The notes under the pieces are model-generated. The model ran no database searches and was not told the origin of the DNA. It was given only the letters and a program-made list of their open reading frames with translations. DNA of 42,391 nt from an uncultured archaeon (lineage in GTDB: Archaea > Halobacteriota > Methanosarcinia > Methanosarcinales > Methanoperedenaceae), in the NCBI GenBank assembly GCA_902384525.1, contig CABMCA010000102.1, forward strand, positions 1-42,391, written 5' to 3'. A program made the position numbers and the translations under genes. Shown here piece after piece: positions 17,619 through 25,970 of the stretch. Positions within the stretch are counted from its first letter, which is position 1; each line of letters opens with the position of its first letter.

Positions 17619-17672
17619 TTGTTTATACCTATAATATTTATAACATTTTTAAAATTTTGTTAGGATATATAA

Positions 17673-18188
17673 ATGAGTTCAAAAAAGGAGGCAATGGATA
17701 AGTCAATATTTTTTAAAGATGGGCAGGAAGTAAATATCGTTGAACTCGGACGCGATGACATTACTATTTCCCTTACAATAGGCAAGATCATGTTATGGTT
17801 TGGCAGACAAGCGGGTGAGTCCTTAATACGTGATGTTATATTTGGAATATCCAATATTGATTCATCCGTTGCTCTTGAACAGGAAATAATATGTGATTTC
17901 AAGAATATTGGTAAATATGAGAATATGGGATATGTTTTGACATCATACGCAAAAACGAATGGAGGTTATAAGGTCATTTTTAATATACCTTTTTCCAAAA
18001 AGATAGCTTTAGCCCATTTCGTCAGGTCGGTCGTTGACCAGCTCTGTGAAAAGGACATAAGGAAAACACTTCACTGGGATGGAAGTCCTGAGAAGATCAT
18101 CTTTATCTATAATAAGTTGAAAAACCTTGATGGATGGAAGGTAAAAAGAATCGAATATAAAGACAAAGAGGAATCAGTGTTAAAATGA
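17673..18188 (+). CDS. uncharacterised protein upstream of hexuloisomerase
   Basis: I do not recognise this 171-residue protein. It is soluble and charged, without signal peptide, membrane segment or cysteine-rich motif. The sequence alternates strands and helices (for example VNIVELGRDDITISLTIGK near residue 25 and KKIALAHFVRSVVDQLCEKD near 110), so it is likely a compact alpha/beta domain. It overlaps the hexuloisomerase gene by 4 nt (ATGA at 18185), which suggests co-translation and a shared role in the formaldehyde/ribulose-phosphate branch or its control. A TATA-like stretch and the motif ggatatataa lie just before its ATG. Confidence 0.65.
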   Translation: MSSKKEAMDKSIFFKDGQEVNIVELGRDDITISLTIGKIMLWFGRQAGESLIRDVIFGISNIDSSVALEQEIICDFKNIGKYENMGYVLTSYAKTNGGYKVIFNIPFSKKIALAHFVRSVVDQLCEKDIRKTLHWDGSPEKIIFIYNKLKNLDGWKVKRIEYKDKEESVLK

Positions 18189-18793
18189 AGTCAGAAAAGA
18201 AAGAATGTGAGGCAACTATTGTATCGATGAACCTTATTGCCGATCATATAAAAAAGGTTGCATCAAAACTTGATACGGGCTCTGTGACATCACTTGTAAA
18301 TGGAATAATGGATTCTAAACGAATATTCCTGATGGGAGCCGGAAGATCCGGGCTTGCAGCAAGAGCTTTTGCGATGAGGCTTATGCATCTTGGATTTATT
18401 GTTTACTTTGTGGGTGAAACAACAACCCCGGCCGTGCAGCCGGATGATCTTGTTATTGCAGTTTCAGGTTCAGGCGAGACCCCTTCTATCGCAAATCTGG
18501 GAGGAATAGCTAAAAAAATTGGATCAACACTTGCTGTTATTACATCAAACAAGGATTCCACCCTGGGCGGCATTTCAGATATTGTTGTCATTATTCCTGG
18601 ACGACCCAAGGAAGATGTTGTTTATGAGGATTATCACGAGCGAAGGATGATAGGCTATCCCCAGTTAGCGCCCCTTGGTACGATTTTTGAGATATCTGCG
18701 CTTGTTTTCCTTGATGCTGTGATCTCAGAGCTTATGGTCAGGACAGGAGCAAGTGAGGCAGAGTTGAAGAAGAGACATACGGTTTTTGAGTGA
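18185..18793 (+). CDS. hxlB: 6-phospho-3-hexuloisomerase (SIS domain)
   Basis: This 202-residue SIS-domain isomerase matches HxlB/PHI, which interconverts hexulose 6-phosphate and fructose 6-phosphate. Motifs are FLMGAGRSGLAARAFAMRL, VIAVSGSGETPS, VITSNKDSTLGG and the C-terminal VFLDAVISELM. In archaea lacking the oxidative pentose pathway this step, run with HPS, supplies ribulose 5-phosphate and formaldehyde for methanopterin chemistry. HPS itself is not in the window. It overlaps the unknown gene upstream and is followed one nt later by an aminotransferase, so the three look like one operon. Confidence 0.9.
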   Translation: MKSEKKECEATIVSMNLIADHIKKVASKLDTGSVTSLVNGIMDSKRIFLMGAGRSGLAARAFAMRLMHLGFIVYFVGETTTPAVQPDDLVIAVSGSGETPSIANLGGIAKKIGSTLAVITSNKDSTLGGISDIVVIIPGRPKEDVVYEDYHERRMIGYPQLAPLGTIFEISALVFLDAVISELMVRTGASEAELKKRHTVFE

Positions 18794-18794
18794 A

Positions 18795-19895
18795 ATGATG
18801 TTCTCACAGCGCGTAAAAAGCATTGATATTTCGGGAATCCGCAAGATGTTTGAAGGCGCAGGGCCGAATTCGGTCAACCTGGGGCTTGGCCAGCCGGATT
18901 TTGATACACCCCAGCACATCAAGGATGCCGCTATCGAAGCCATTAATAAAGGCCTGACTGGCTATACAATGAATCTTGGCTTTCCTGAATTGCGGTCAGC
19001 CCTGTGCCATAAGTTTGAATCGGAGAATCATTTTACGGTATCACCGGATGAAGTCATAGTTACATCAGGGGCTTCTGAGGCGCTGCATCTTGCATTGCAG
19101 GCATTGGTGGATAAAGGGGATGAAGTTCTGATTCCGGATCCGGGATTTTTGTCATATTTTGCCCTGACAAAGATGGCAGGAGGAAAAGTCGTAGGTGTTC
19201 CTCTTGGTGAAAAATTGACCATGACACCGGAAGCGGTAAATGAATTAATTACACCAAAGACTCGCGTGCTTATTATTAATTCACCTTCAAATCCAACAGG
19301 CACCGTGCAGACCAGAAAAGAGATCAAGGGCCTCGCAGAGATTGCGCAGGATAATAATATTATGATAATCTCGGATGAAGTGTATGAGCATTTCATTTAT
19401 GAAGGCGAGCACATCAGCCCCGCGCAATTCACTGATAATGTGATAACAATAAATGCAGTCTCAAAGACATATGCCATGACCGGCTGGCGCATTGGTTATG
19501 CAGCCGCCAGAAAGGAATATGTGGAGCAGATGTTAAAAGTCCACCAGTACATCCAGGCATGCGCGAATTCGATAGCCCAGAAAGCGGCGCAGGCTGCCAT
19601 CGAAGGGCCTCAGGATTGCGTAGCTGTAATGCGTGAAAGCTTCATGAAGCGAAGAGATATTATTATGGAAGGATTGGGATCCATGGGTATTAAATGCGTT
19701 AAGCCGGAAGGTGCGTTCTATGCATTCCCTGAAGTTGAAGATGAAGATGCGCCCCAGAAATTGCTGAAAAATGGTGTCATTGTTGTTCCGGGTTCGGCTT
19801 TCGGGGAGAACGGGAAGGGTCATATCAGGATTTCGTATGCGACCTCGGAGGAGAATTTGAAAAGAGCAATCGGAATAATGGAGCGAGTATTATAG
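18795..19895 (+). CDS. class I/II PLP-dependent aminotransferase (aspartate/aromatic type)
   Basis: This 366-residue fold-type I aminotransferase has LGLGQPDFDTPQHI near the N terminus, VTSGASEALHLAL, INSPSNPTGTV with the conserved Asn, ISDEVYEHFIYEG with the Asp and Tyr, the PLP lysine in SKTYAMTGWRIGYA and the substrate-carboxylate Arg in GHIRISYATS. Such enzymes swap amino groups between aspartate, aromatic amino acids or alanine and 2-oxoacids; the true substrate is not determined. I chose ATG 18795, just after the hxlB stop, over the overlapping TTG at 18786. Confidence 0.88.
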   Translation: MMFSQRVKSIDISGIRKMFEGAGPNSVNLGLGQPDFDTPQHIKDAAIEAINKGLTGYTMNLGFPELRSALCHKFESENHFTVSPDEVIVTSGASEALHLALQALVDKGDEVLIPDPGFLSYFALTKMAGGKVVGVPLGEKLTMTPEAVNELITPKTRVLIINSPSNPTGTVQTRKEIKGLAEIAQDNNIMIISDEVYEHFIYEGEHISPAQFTDNVITINAVSKTYAMTGWRIGYAAARKEYVEQMLKVHQYIQACANSIAQKAAQAAIEGPQDCVAVMRESFMKRRDIIMEGLGSMGIKCVKPEGAFYAFPEVEDEDAPQKLLKNGVIVVPGSAFGENGKGHIRISYATSEENLKRAIGIMERVL

Positions 19896-19940
19896 GCCAG
19901 TTCAAGTCGGGTGTTTTCAGTTTAACAAGGAGGCTACGGC

Positions 19941-20000
19941 ATGAAAATAATAGCGATTATGGGGAGCCTGCTATTACGATACAAGTATAAATCCGATTAA
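19941..20000 (+). pseudogene. possible truncated 5' end of a flavodoxin-fold reductase
   Basis: A good AAGGAGG Shine-Dalgarno precedes an ATG that begins MKIIAIMGSLLLRYKYKSD and then stops at 20000. The first nine residues resemble the start of NADPH-dependent FMN reductases (MKIIgI-GSPrkGN), but the similarity is short. It may be the remnant of a disrupted gene; chance is not excluded. Confidence 0.3.
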
Positions 20001-20233
20001 AGCCGCTTCGGCAAAGGTAATTGCGGGAATCTTGATGAATAGATTCTGGAGCATCTCCGACAGAGCAACCAATCGATGTTATCTTGTGTTTCCTTAAAGA
20101 TCTTTCTTATTAGTTTGGAGGTAAAGCCACCAATCTCACTCAGCACCGTAATAAACAATGTTATTCTATAATATATATCTATATATGCCGATAAATTACG
20201 ATTATGATTATAATCAAAATGGAGTAACACTAC

Positions 20234-20362
20234 ATGTCAAGGAACGGCATTTTTGAGAAGGTGGGGAGGATTTTGACAGGTTGCATAAAAGCGACAGAAA
20301 ATGCATACAGTTATGCACCCCTCCTTGGAAAGAGAAAGAAGAACAACATGTATATATACTAA
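20234..20362 (+). CDS. possible small protein of 42 residues
   Basis: ATG 20234 follows GGAG at 20221-20224 by 9 nt, and AT-rich TATA-like sequence lies at about 20160-20190. The product is basic, with a helical start (SRNGIFEKVGRILTGCIKAT) and a KRKKNN-rich end. I know no family. The stop lies in the left arm of an inverted repeat. It may be real or a chance frame in a decayed region. Confidence 0.3.
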   Translation: MSRNGIFEKVGRILTGCIKATENAYSYAPLLGKRKKNNMYIY

Positions 20363-20400
20363 TTAGCTTAATGATTAAATAACACGATTAATTAGTATAT
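20354..20400. repeat. 12-bp perfect inverted repeat with 23-nt spacer
   Basis: The left arm ATATACTAATTA (20354-20365) is matched exactly by TAATTAGTATAT (20389-20400). It lies about 80 nt before the first histidine kinase and could be a regulator site for the cassette or a terminator of the small frame upstream; the arms are AT-only apart from one GC pair, so a stable RNA hairpin is less likely. Confidence 0.6.
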
Positions 20401-20439
20401 TTTACTGTTTGAGAGCGGGCAATACGATACAATGAGAAA

Positions 20440-20458
20440 TTCAATTTAGGAAATTGAA
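20440..20458. promoter_or_regulatory. perfect 8-bp stem, 3-nt loop palindrome before the histidine kinase start
   Basis: TTCAATTT-AGG-AAATTGAA is a perfect dyad ending 20 nt before ATG 20479 and about 10 nt before an AAGGA Shine-Dalgarno. It could be an operator or a leader hairpin that tunes translation. Confidence 0.5.
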
Positions 20459-20478
20459 CGCAGTCGAAGGAAATAAAA

Positions 20479-23475
20479 ATGACTGACGAAGATAAGACAA
20501 GAGAACAACTTATAACTGAATTGGTGGAACTGCGCAAAATAATTGCTGAACTGGAGACATCAAGAGTTCAGCGTAATCAGATGGAAGAAGCACTTCGCGA
20601 ATCGCATAATCGCTTTTTTACAGGAGATAGTTACATCCGCGCTGCACTGGTATGCAGCGCGATCACATTGATCCTCGGTACCCTGGCGATGACAGGATGG
20701 GTGACAGGCATGTATTATCTTGCCAGCTTGGGCTTGAGTTTCATCCCTATGGCTCCCGGCACATCACTGGCATTTATCCTTCTGGGGGGCTCATGGTTCT
20801 TCTATCTCCGCGCACCCTCACGTAGATTGACCAGGGTTAGCGTTCTGACTTCGGCACTTTTTGTTTTTCTTTTAGCACTTCTGAATCTCATCCAGTTTCT
20901 TGCAGGCGTTAATACGGGTATTGAAGAGTTTTTGGTTCGCAGAGTTCTGGTCATCGGGCCTGATATATACGGCGCTGGTCCCATGTCTCCCCTTACTGCT
21001 TTCAACTTTGTTCTCGCTTGCTCTGCAATGCTTTTATTACTTACTGCCGCACGACGCATGGGCGGGTTATCAGGCGGCTTTGTCTCTGTTATAACCTCAG
21101 TGAATCTGGTAGTTCTGTTGGGGTATTTGTATGGTACGCCTATACTTTTTGGCGGGGAGACAAGACCAGTGGCGCTCCATACGGGGGTAACGTTTTTGTT
21201 TCTGAGCATTGGGCTTATCGCCACCATAGGTCCAGATTACTTTCCCCTGAGATTGCTGGTGGGGCCATCGTTGCGTTCGCTTTTACTTCGCTCTTTTCTT
21301 ATGGTGATATCTTTCTTCGCTCTGACTCATGCTCTTATTGAAAAACTATTCTCTCGGCTAATTGTGAACGCGGCACTTGAAACAGCGCTGGCTCTATTAA
21401 TCTCTACAGTAGTTACCGTCGCCATTGTTTTGCGATTATCGCGAACCATTGGCGGCACGATAGAGCGCGAAGAGACAGGACGCAAGAGATCTGATGAGGC
21501 GCTAAGCAAGGCATATGATGAGTTAGAGATTCGTATTCAGGAACGGACGGCAGAGTTGGCAAAGACTAACGAGACCTTGCAGGCTGAAATCACAAAGCGT
21601 AGGCGGTCTGATGAAGAAATAAAAAAAGAGAGGGATAAAGCACAAAAATATCTTGACATTGCAGGGGTTATGATTGTAGCAATTGATGTTGACCAAAAAA
21701 TTACCCTTGTAAATAAAAAGTGCTCTGAGGTATTAGGCTGCGGTGAGCAGGAGATTATCGGCAAGAACTGGTTTGATACTTTCATTCCCGAAAGAGTAAG
21801 GGATGAAGTAAAAGCTGTTTTTGAAAAGTTGATGGCTGGAAAGATCGAGTCTGTTGAATCTGTTGAAAATCCTGTTCTGACAAGGAGAGGCGAGGAGAGA
21901 TTGATTGCCTGGCATAATACTATACTGAGAGATGAGGCAGGTGATATCGCAGGTACTCTGAGTTCAGGAGAAGATATAACAGAGCACAGGGGGGCTGAAA
22001 AGAGACTCTCTCTCCTGGCATCCATTGTAGATTCCTCAGACGATGCAATCATCGGCAAGACTCTGGATGGCATCATTGTGAGCTGGAACCGGGGTGCTCA
22101 GAAAATATACGGCTACTCAGCCGATGAAGTCAAGGGTCAGTCAATTTCTATTCTGGCCCCGCCAGATCATCCAGACGAGGTTTCCCAACTTCTCGAAAGA
22201 ATACGGCAGGGGCAGCGCATCGAGCACCATGAAACCAGACGTATGAGAAAAGATGGTAAAAATATCTGCGCCTCCTTAACCATTTCTCCAATAAAGGATG
22301 CCACTGGCAAGATTATAGGCGCCTCAACGATTGCATGGGATATAACAGAACAAAAGCGAATTGAGAGAGCCCTGCGTGAGTCAGAAGCAAGATTCCGTTC
22401 AATTACGCAGTCAGCGACAGATGCAATTATTTCTGCAGATAGTGATGATAATATAATTTCATGGAATAAAAGTGCACAAACCATCTTTGGCTATACGGAA
22501 GAAGAAGCTCTTGGTAAATCACTTACGATAATAATCCCTGAAAGATACAGGGATGCCCACAAAAAGGGATTGGAGCGAGTTAATTCTACAGGTGAAACAC
22601 GGATTATTGGAAAAACGGCTGAAATGGTTGGAATGAGAAAAGACGGCAGTGAATTTCCTCTGGAGCTTTCCCTATCTACCTGGAAAACAGGAATAAGAAG
22701 ACTTTATAGTGCCGTCATCAGAGATATTACCGAAAGCAAACAAGCAAATGAGAAATTGAAACAAACATTAACGGAGTTGGAGCGCTCCAATAAGGATCTG
22801 GAGCAGTTTGCCTATGCTGCATCTCATGACCTTCAGGAACCGCTGCGCACTGTGTCAAATTTCAGCCAGCTCCTGGCAAAGCGCTATAAAGGCGAATTAG
22901 ATGCGAAAGCTGACCAGTTCATCGGCTTCATTGTAGATGGAACCACAAGGATGCAGGAAATGATCGATAACTTGCTTACATACTCACGAGTTAGTACACG
23001 CGCTAAACCATTCGAACCGACCGATTTTAAAACCGTATTTGATCAGGCATTGGCTAATGTGAAGATGGCTATTGAGGAAAGTGGCGCTCTTGTGACACAC
23101 GATCCTCTGCCCACCGTAATGGCTGACGCTTCACAGATGGTTCAGCTATTTCAAAACCTTTTCAGTAACGCAATTAAATTCAGAAAAGAAAAACCCCGTA
23201 TTACAGTATCGGCTTCTCAGAGAGGAAATGAATGGCTTTTCTCAGTGCAAGACAACGGAATAGGCATCGCTCCGGAATTCATGGAACATATCTTCAAAAT
23301 GTTCCAGCGCGAACACGCAAGTTCCGAATATCCGGGCACGGGCGTTGGTCTTGCAATTTGCAGGAAGATCGTGGAACGTCATGGCGGCAGGATATGGGTT
23401 GAGTCACAGGCAGGCAAAGGTTCGACTTTTTACTTCACAATACCTGTCAGGAAAGGTGAAAGAGAACGAACATGA
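20479..23475 (+). CDS. membrane sensor histidine kinase with three PAS domains
   Basis: This 998-residue protein has, in order: a short coiled coil (residues about 5-45), a membrane domain of about eight helices (55-320) resembling integral-membrane sensor (MASE-like) domains, a coiled coil (325-385), PAS 1 (about 387-505), PAS 2 (508-630), PAS 3 (634-755), a HisKA domain with the phospho-acceptor His783 in AYAASHDLQEPLRT, and a HATPase domain (about 875-994) with the N box NLFSNAIKF, G1 box VQDNGIGIAPEF and G2 box YPGTGVGLAICRKIVERHGG. It should autophosphorylate in response to a membrane or small-molecule signal sensed by the membrane or PAS domains; the ligand is unknown. Its stop overlaps the next kinase start by ATGA. 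Confidence 0.93.
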   Translation: MTDEDKTREQLITELVELRKIIAELETSRVQRNQMEEALRESHNRFFTGDSYIRAALVCSAITLILGTLAMTGWVTGMYYLASLGLSFIPMAPGTSLAFILLGGSWFFYLRAPSRRLTRVSVLTSALFVFLLALLNLIQFLAGVNTGIEEFLVRRVLVIGPDIYGAGPMSPLTAFNFVLACSAMLLLLTAARRMGGLSGGFVSVITSVNLVVLLGYLYGTPILFGGETRPVALHTGVTFLFLSIGLIATIGPDYFPLRLLVGPSLRSLLLRSFLMVISFFALTHALIEKLFSRLIVNAALETALALLISTVVTVAIVLRLSRTIGGTIEREETGRKRSDEALSKAYDELEIRIQERTAELAKTNETLQAEITKRRRSDEEIKKERDKAQKYLDIAGVMIVAIDVDQKITLVNKKCSEVLGCGEQEIIGKNWFDTFIPERVRDEVKAVFEKLMAGKIESVESVENPVLTRRGEERLIAWHNTILRDEAGDIAGTLSSGEDITEHRGAEKRLSLLASIVDSSDDAIIGKTLDGIIVSWNRGAQKIYGYSADEVKGQSISILAPPDHPDEVSQLLERIRQGQRIEHHETRRMRKDGKNICASLTISPIKDATGKIIGASTIAWDITEQKRIERALRESEARFRSITQSATDAIISADSDDNIISWNKSAQTIFGYTEEEALGKSLTIIIPERYRDAHKKGLERVNSTGETRIIGKTAEMVGMRKDGSEFPLELSLSTWKTGIRRLYSAVIRDITESKQANEKLKQTLTELERSNKDLEQFAYAASHDLQEPLRTVSNFSQLLAKRYKGELDAKADQFIGFIVDGTTRMQEMIDNLLTYSRVSTRAKPFEPTDFKTVFDQALANVKMAIEESGALVTHDPLPTVMADASQMVQLFQNLFSNAIKFRKEKPRITVSASQRGNEWLFSVQDNGIGIAPEFMEHIFKMFQREHASSEYPGTGVGLAICRKIVERHGGRIWVESQAGKGSTFYFTIPVRKGERERT

Positions 23476-25535
23476 AGGAATCCAGTAAAGCTGCAGGGCC
23501 TGAGATATTTCGCCAGCGCGGCGACCCCGATATATTACATGAAAAACCGCATAATCACTTTATTAATGGGGATATTTACAGCCGCACTGCACTGGTATGC
23601 AGCGCGATCACATTGATCCTCGGTACCCTGGCGATGATAGGCTGGTTGATGGGTATTCGCAGTCTTACCAGCTTCGTCCCGGGTTACATCCCGATAGCGC
23701 CAGGCGCTGCACTGGCATTTATCCTGCTGGGTGGTGCGTGGTATCTTTATGCCCGTGCGCCCTCGCGACGGTTCACCAAGATATACGTGCTGGTTTCGGT
23801 GTTCTCCACCTCACTCATTGCACTACTCAACCTCATCCAGTTTCTCACAGGCGCTAATGCAGGCATTGAAGAGTATTTCACTCGGGCTGTTCTTACCATC
23901 GATCCCGGAACTTACGGTGCAGGGCCCATGTCTCCTATTACCGCTGTCAGCTTTCTTCTTATTTGCGTTGCTACAGTTCTGCTATTATTCGTACCTCGAT
24001 ATCGTGCAGGTTTATCATCCGGCATGGCGTCTGTTGTTGTCTCGGTGGGCCTGGTAGTTCTTATGGGGTATTTGTACGGGACACCGCAGCTCTATGGCGG
24101 TGGATACAGATATGTGGCTCTTCCTGCGGGGGTTATGTTCGTGTTCCTGGGCACAGGGATTATAGCTGCTGCTGGTCCAGAGCATTTTCCCCTGCGGCTG
24201 CTGGTCGGTCCCTCGATACGCGCACTCTTAATGCGCTCTTTTCTCCTGGTGATATTCGTCGTTATCCTGATTGATGGTACATTCCATTCCCTGTTATTAC
24301 GATTAGGGCTAACTGAGGCTCTCAGAGCAGCGATGTCGGCATTAATTGCCCTGGCGATCACCAGCGTTGTTATTTCACAGATATCACGCGTCGTGGGCGG
24401 TGCTATGGATCGAACAGAAGCAGAGCGCAAGCGGACAGAGCAGGCGCTGCTGAAAAGCGAGCAGCTCTACCGTTCGCTATTTGGAAATATGTTGGATGCG
24501 TTTGCGTACTGCAAGATGCATTTTGATGATCAAGGCCGTCCGGTAGATTTTGTTTATCTTGAAGTCAACAGTGCATTTGAAAAGTTGACTGGCCTGGAAA
24601 ATGTGATAGGCAAAAAAGTCACCCAGGTGATTCCGGGGATCAAAGAGTCATATCCAGACTTGTTTGAGATTTATGGCCGGGCAGCGTTGACGGGCAAGCC
24701 GGAGAAATTCGAAATCGATTTCAAGCCTCTGAGGGCATGGTTCTCCATTTCAGTTTATAGTATTGAAAAGGAATACTTTGTAACTGTTTTTGACAACATC
24801 ACGGAGCGTAAGCGAGCTGAGGAAGAACTGAAGAAGAGAACTGAGGAATTAGCCCGCTCGAATGCAGAGCTTGAACAGTTCGTCTACATAGCCTCTCATT
24901 ACCTTCAGGAACCGCTGCGTACTGTGTCAAATTTCAGCCAGCTTCTGGCAAAGCGCTATAAAGGCGAATTGGATGCGAAAGCTGACCAGTATTTCAGCTT
25001 CATAGTAGATGGAACTTCAAGGATGCAGCAAATGATCGATGACTTGCTTGCGTACTCACAAGTAATTGCACGCACTAAACCATTCGAACCAACCAATTGC
25101 GAAACAGCATTTGATCAGGCATTGACTAATGTGAAGATGGCTATTGAGGAAAGTGGCGCCCTTGTGACGCACGATCCTCTGCCCACCGTAATGGCTGACG
25201 CTTCACAGATGGTTCAGTTATTTCAAAACCTTTTCAGTAATGCAATTAAATTCAGAAAAGAAAAACCCCGTATTACAGTATCGGCTGTCCAGAGAGGAAA
25301 TGAATGGCTTTTCTCAGTGCAAGATAATGGGATAGGTATAGCTCCGGAATTCATGGAATATATCTTCAAAATGTTCGAGCGCGAACATGCAAGTTCCGAA
25401 TATCCAGGCACAGGCGTTGGTCTTGCGATTTGTAAGAAGATTGTGGAACATCATGGTGGCCGGATCTGGGTTGAATCTGAGCAAGGTAAGGGAACAACAT
25501 TCTATTTCACAATACCAGCGAAAAGAGTTGAATAA
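23472..25535 (+). CDS. paralogous membrane histidine kinase with one PAS domain
   Basis: This 687-residue kinase is a shorter sister of the preceding one. It has the same eight-helix membrane domain (residues about 38-315), a single PAS-like domain (about 330-445), a HisKA domain with His476 and a HATPase domain ending at the C terminus with the N, G1 and G2 boxes intact. In the H box the usual Asp after His is Tyr (IASHYLQEPLRT versus AASHDLQEPLRT in the sister), which may affect phosphotransfer or phosphatase activity. The membrane domain and kinase core share long near-identical DNA with the upstream gene while the middle differs, so one arose from the other by duplication with loss or gain of PAS domains. 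The two probably sense related signals. Confidence 0.92.
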   Translation: MKESSKAAGPEIFRQRGDPDILHEKPHNHFINGDIYSRTALVCSAITLILGTLAMIGWLMGIRSLTSFVPGYIPIAPGAALAFILLGGAWYLYARAPSRRFTKIYVLVSVFSTSLIALLNLIQFLTGANAGIEEYFTRAVLTIDPGTYGAGPMSPITAVSFLLICVATVLLLFVPRYRAGLSSGMASVVVSVGLVVLMGYLYGTPQLYGGGYRYVALPAGVMFVFLGTGIIAAAGPEHFPLRLLVGPSIRALLMRSFLLVIFVVILIDGTFHSLLLRLGLTEALRAAMSALIALAITSVVISQISRVVGGAMDRTEAERKRTEQALLKSEQLYRSLFGNMLDAFAYCKMHFDDQGRPVDFVYLEVNSAFEKLTGLENVIGKKVTQVIPGIKESYPDLFEIYGRAALTGKPEKFEIDFKPLRAWFSISVYSIEKEYFVTVFDNITERKRAEEELKKRTEELARSNAELEQFVYIASHYLQEPLRTVSNFSQLLAKRYKGELDAKADQYFSFIVDGTSRMQQMIDDLLAYSQVIARTKPFEPTNCETAFDQALTNVKMAIEESGALVTHDPLPTVMADASQMVQLFQNLFSNAIKFRKEKPRITVSAVQRGNEWLFSVQDNGIGIAPEFMEYIFKMFEREHASSEYPGTGVGLAICKKIVEHHGGRIWVESEQGKGTTFYFTIPAKRVE

Positions 25536-25537
25536 GT

Positions 25538-25969
25538 ATGAAAGCCTTTGAGATTTTATTAGTTGAGGACAACCAGAGCTATGTGAGCCTGATGATGGAA
25601 GCACTTGAGGAAAGTCAGGTGCTTACTAATATGAACGCGGTGATGGATGGGGCGGAAGCAATGGCTTTTCTGCGCCGGGAAGGTGAGCATGCCCATGCGC
25701 CTCGACCCGATCTTATTGTATTAGACCTGAACTTGCCGAAGATAAAAGGCCAAAAGGTATTGGAAGAAGTTAAGAATGATTCTGACCTGAAACGCATCCC
25801 GGTTGTAATCTTTACGGTTTCAAGTGCAGAACAGGATATTCTCAAGAGTTATAATTCTCATGCTAACTGTTATATCATTAAGCCAAAGACACTCGATCGG
25901 TTTATAGAGGTAGTTAAGTCGACCATAAATTTTTGGTTCAGTGTTGTGCAACTTCCTCCAGGTGAATAA
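25538..25969 (+). CDS. single-domain response regulator (Rcp1-like)
   Basis: This 143-residue receiver has no output domain. The acidic pocket is VEDN (residues 9-12), the phospho-acceptor is Asp63 in LIVLDLNLPKIKG, the Ser/Thr position is IFTVSSAEQD, and the lysine is in YIIKPKTL. The spacing and the insert after the second helix resemble Rcp1-type receivers that work with phytochrome-like kinases. It lies 2 nt after the second kinase. It probably receives phosphate from one or both kinases and acts by protein contact or passes the phosphate on. Confidence 0.93.
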   Translation: MKAFEILLVEDNQSYVSLMMEALEESQVLTNMNAVMDGAEAMAFLRREGEHAHAPRPDLIVLDLNLPKIKGQKVLEEVKNDSDLKRIPVVIFTVSSAEQDILKSYNSHANCYIIKPKTLDRFIEVVKSTINFWFSVVQLPPGE

Positions 25970-25970
25970 A

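Larger units (their letters stand above)
19896..20478. other. 583-bp gene-poor stretch with gene debris and inverted repeats
   Basis: Nothing here matches a full gene. There is a Shine-Dalgarno plus truncated frame at 19941, a possible 42-residue frame at 20234, AT-rich promoter-like sequence at 20160-20190, and two perfect inverted repeats (20354-20400 and 20440-20458) before the histidine kinase. It looks like a scar or insertion boundary in front of the signalling cassette. Confidence 0.6.

Noticed and set aside
19997-20230. Minus-strand 77-codon frame in the gene-poor stretch
   Set aside because: No family resemblance, no Shine-Dalgarno or promoter I could support, and it lies in sequence that looks decayed.
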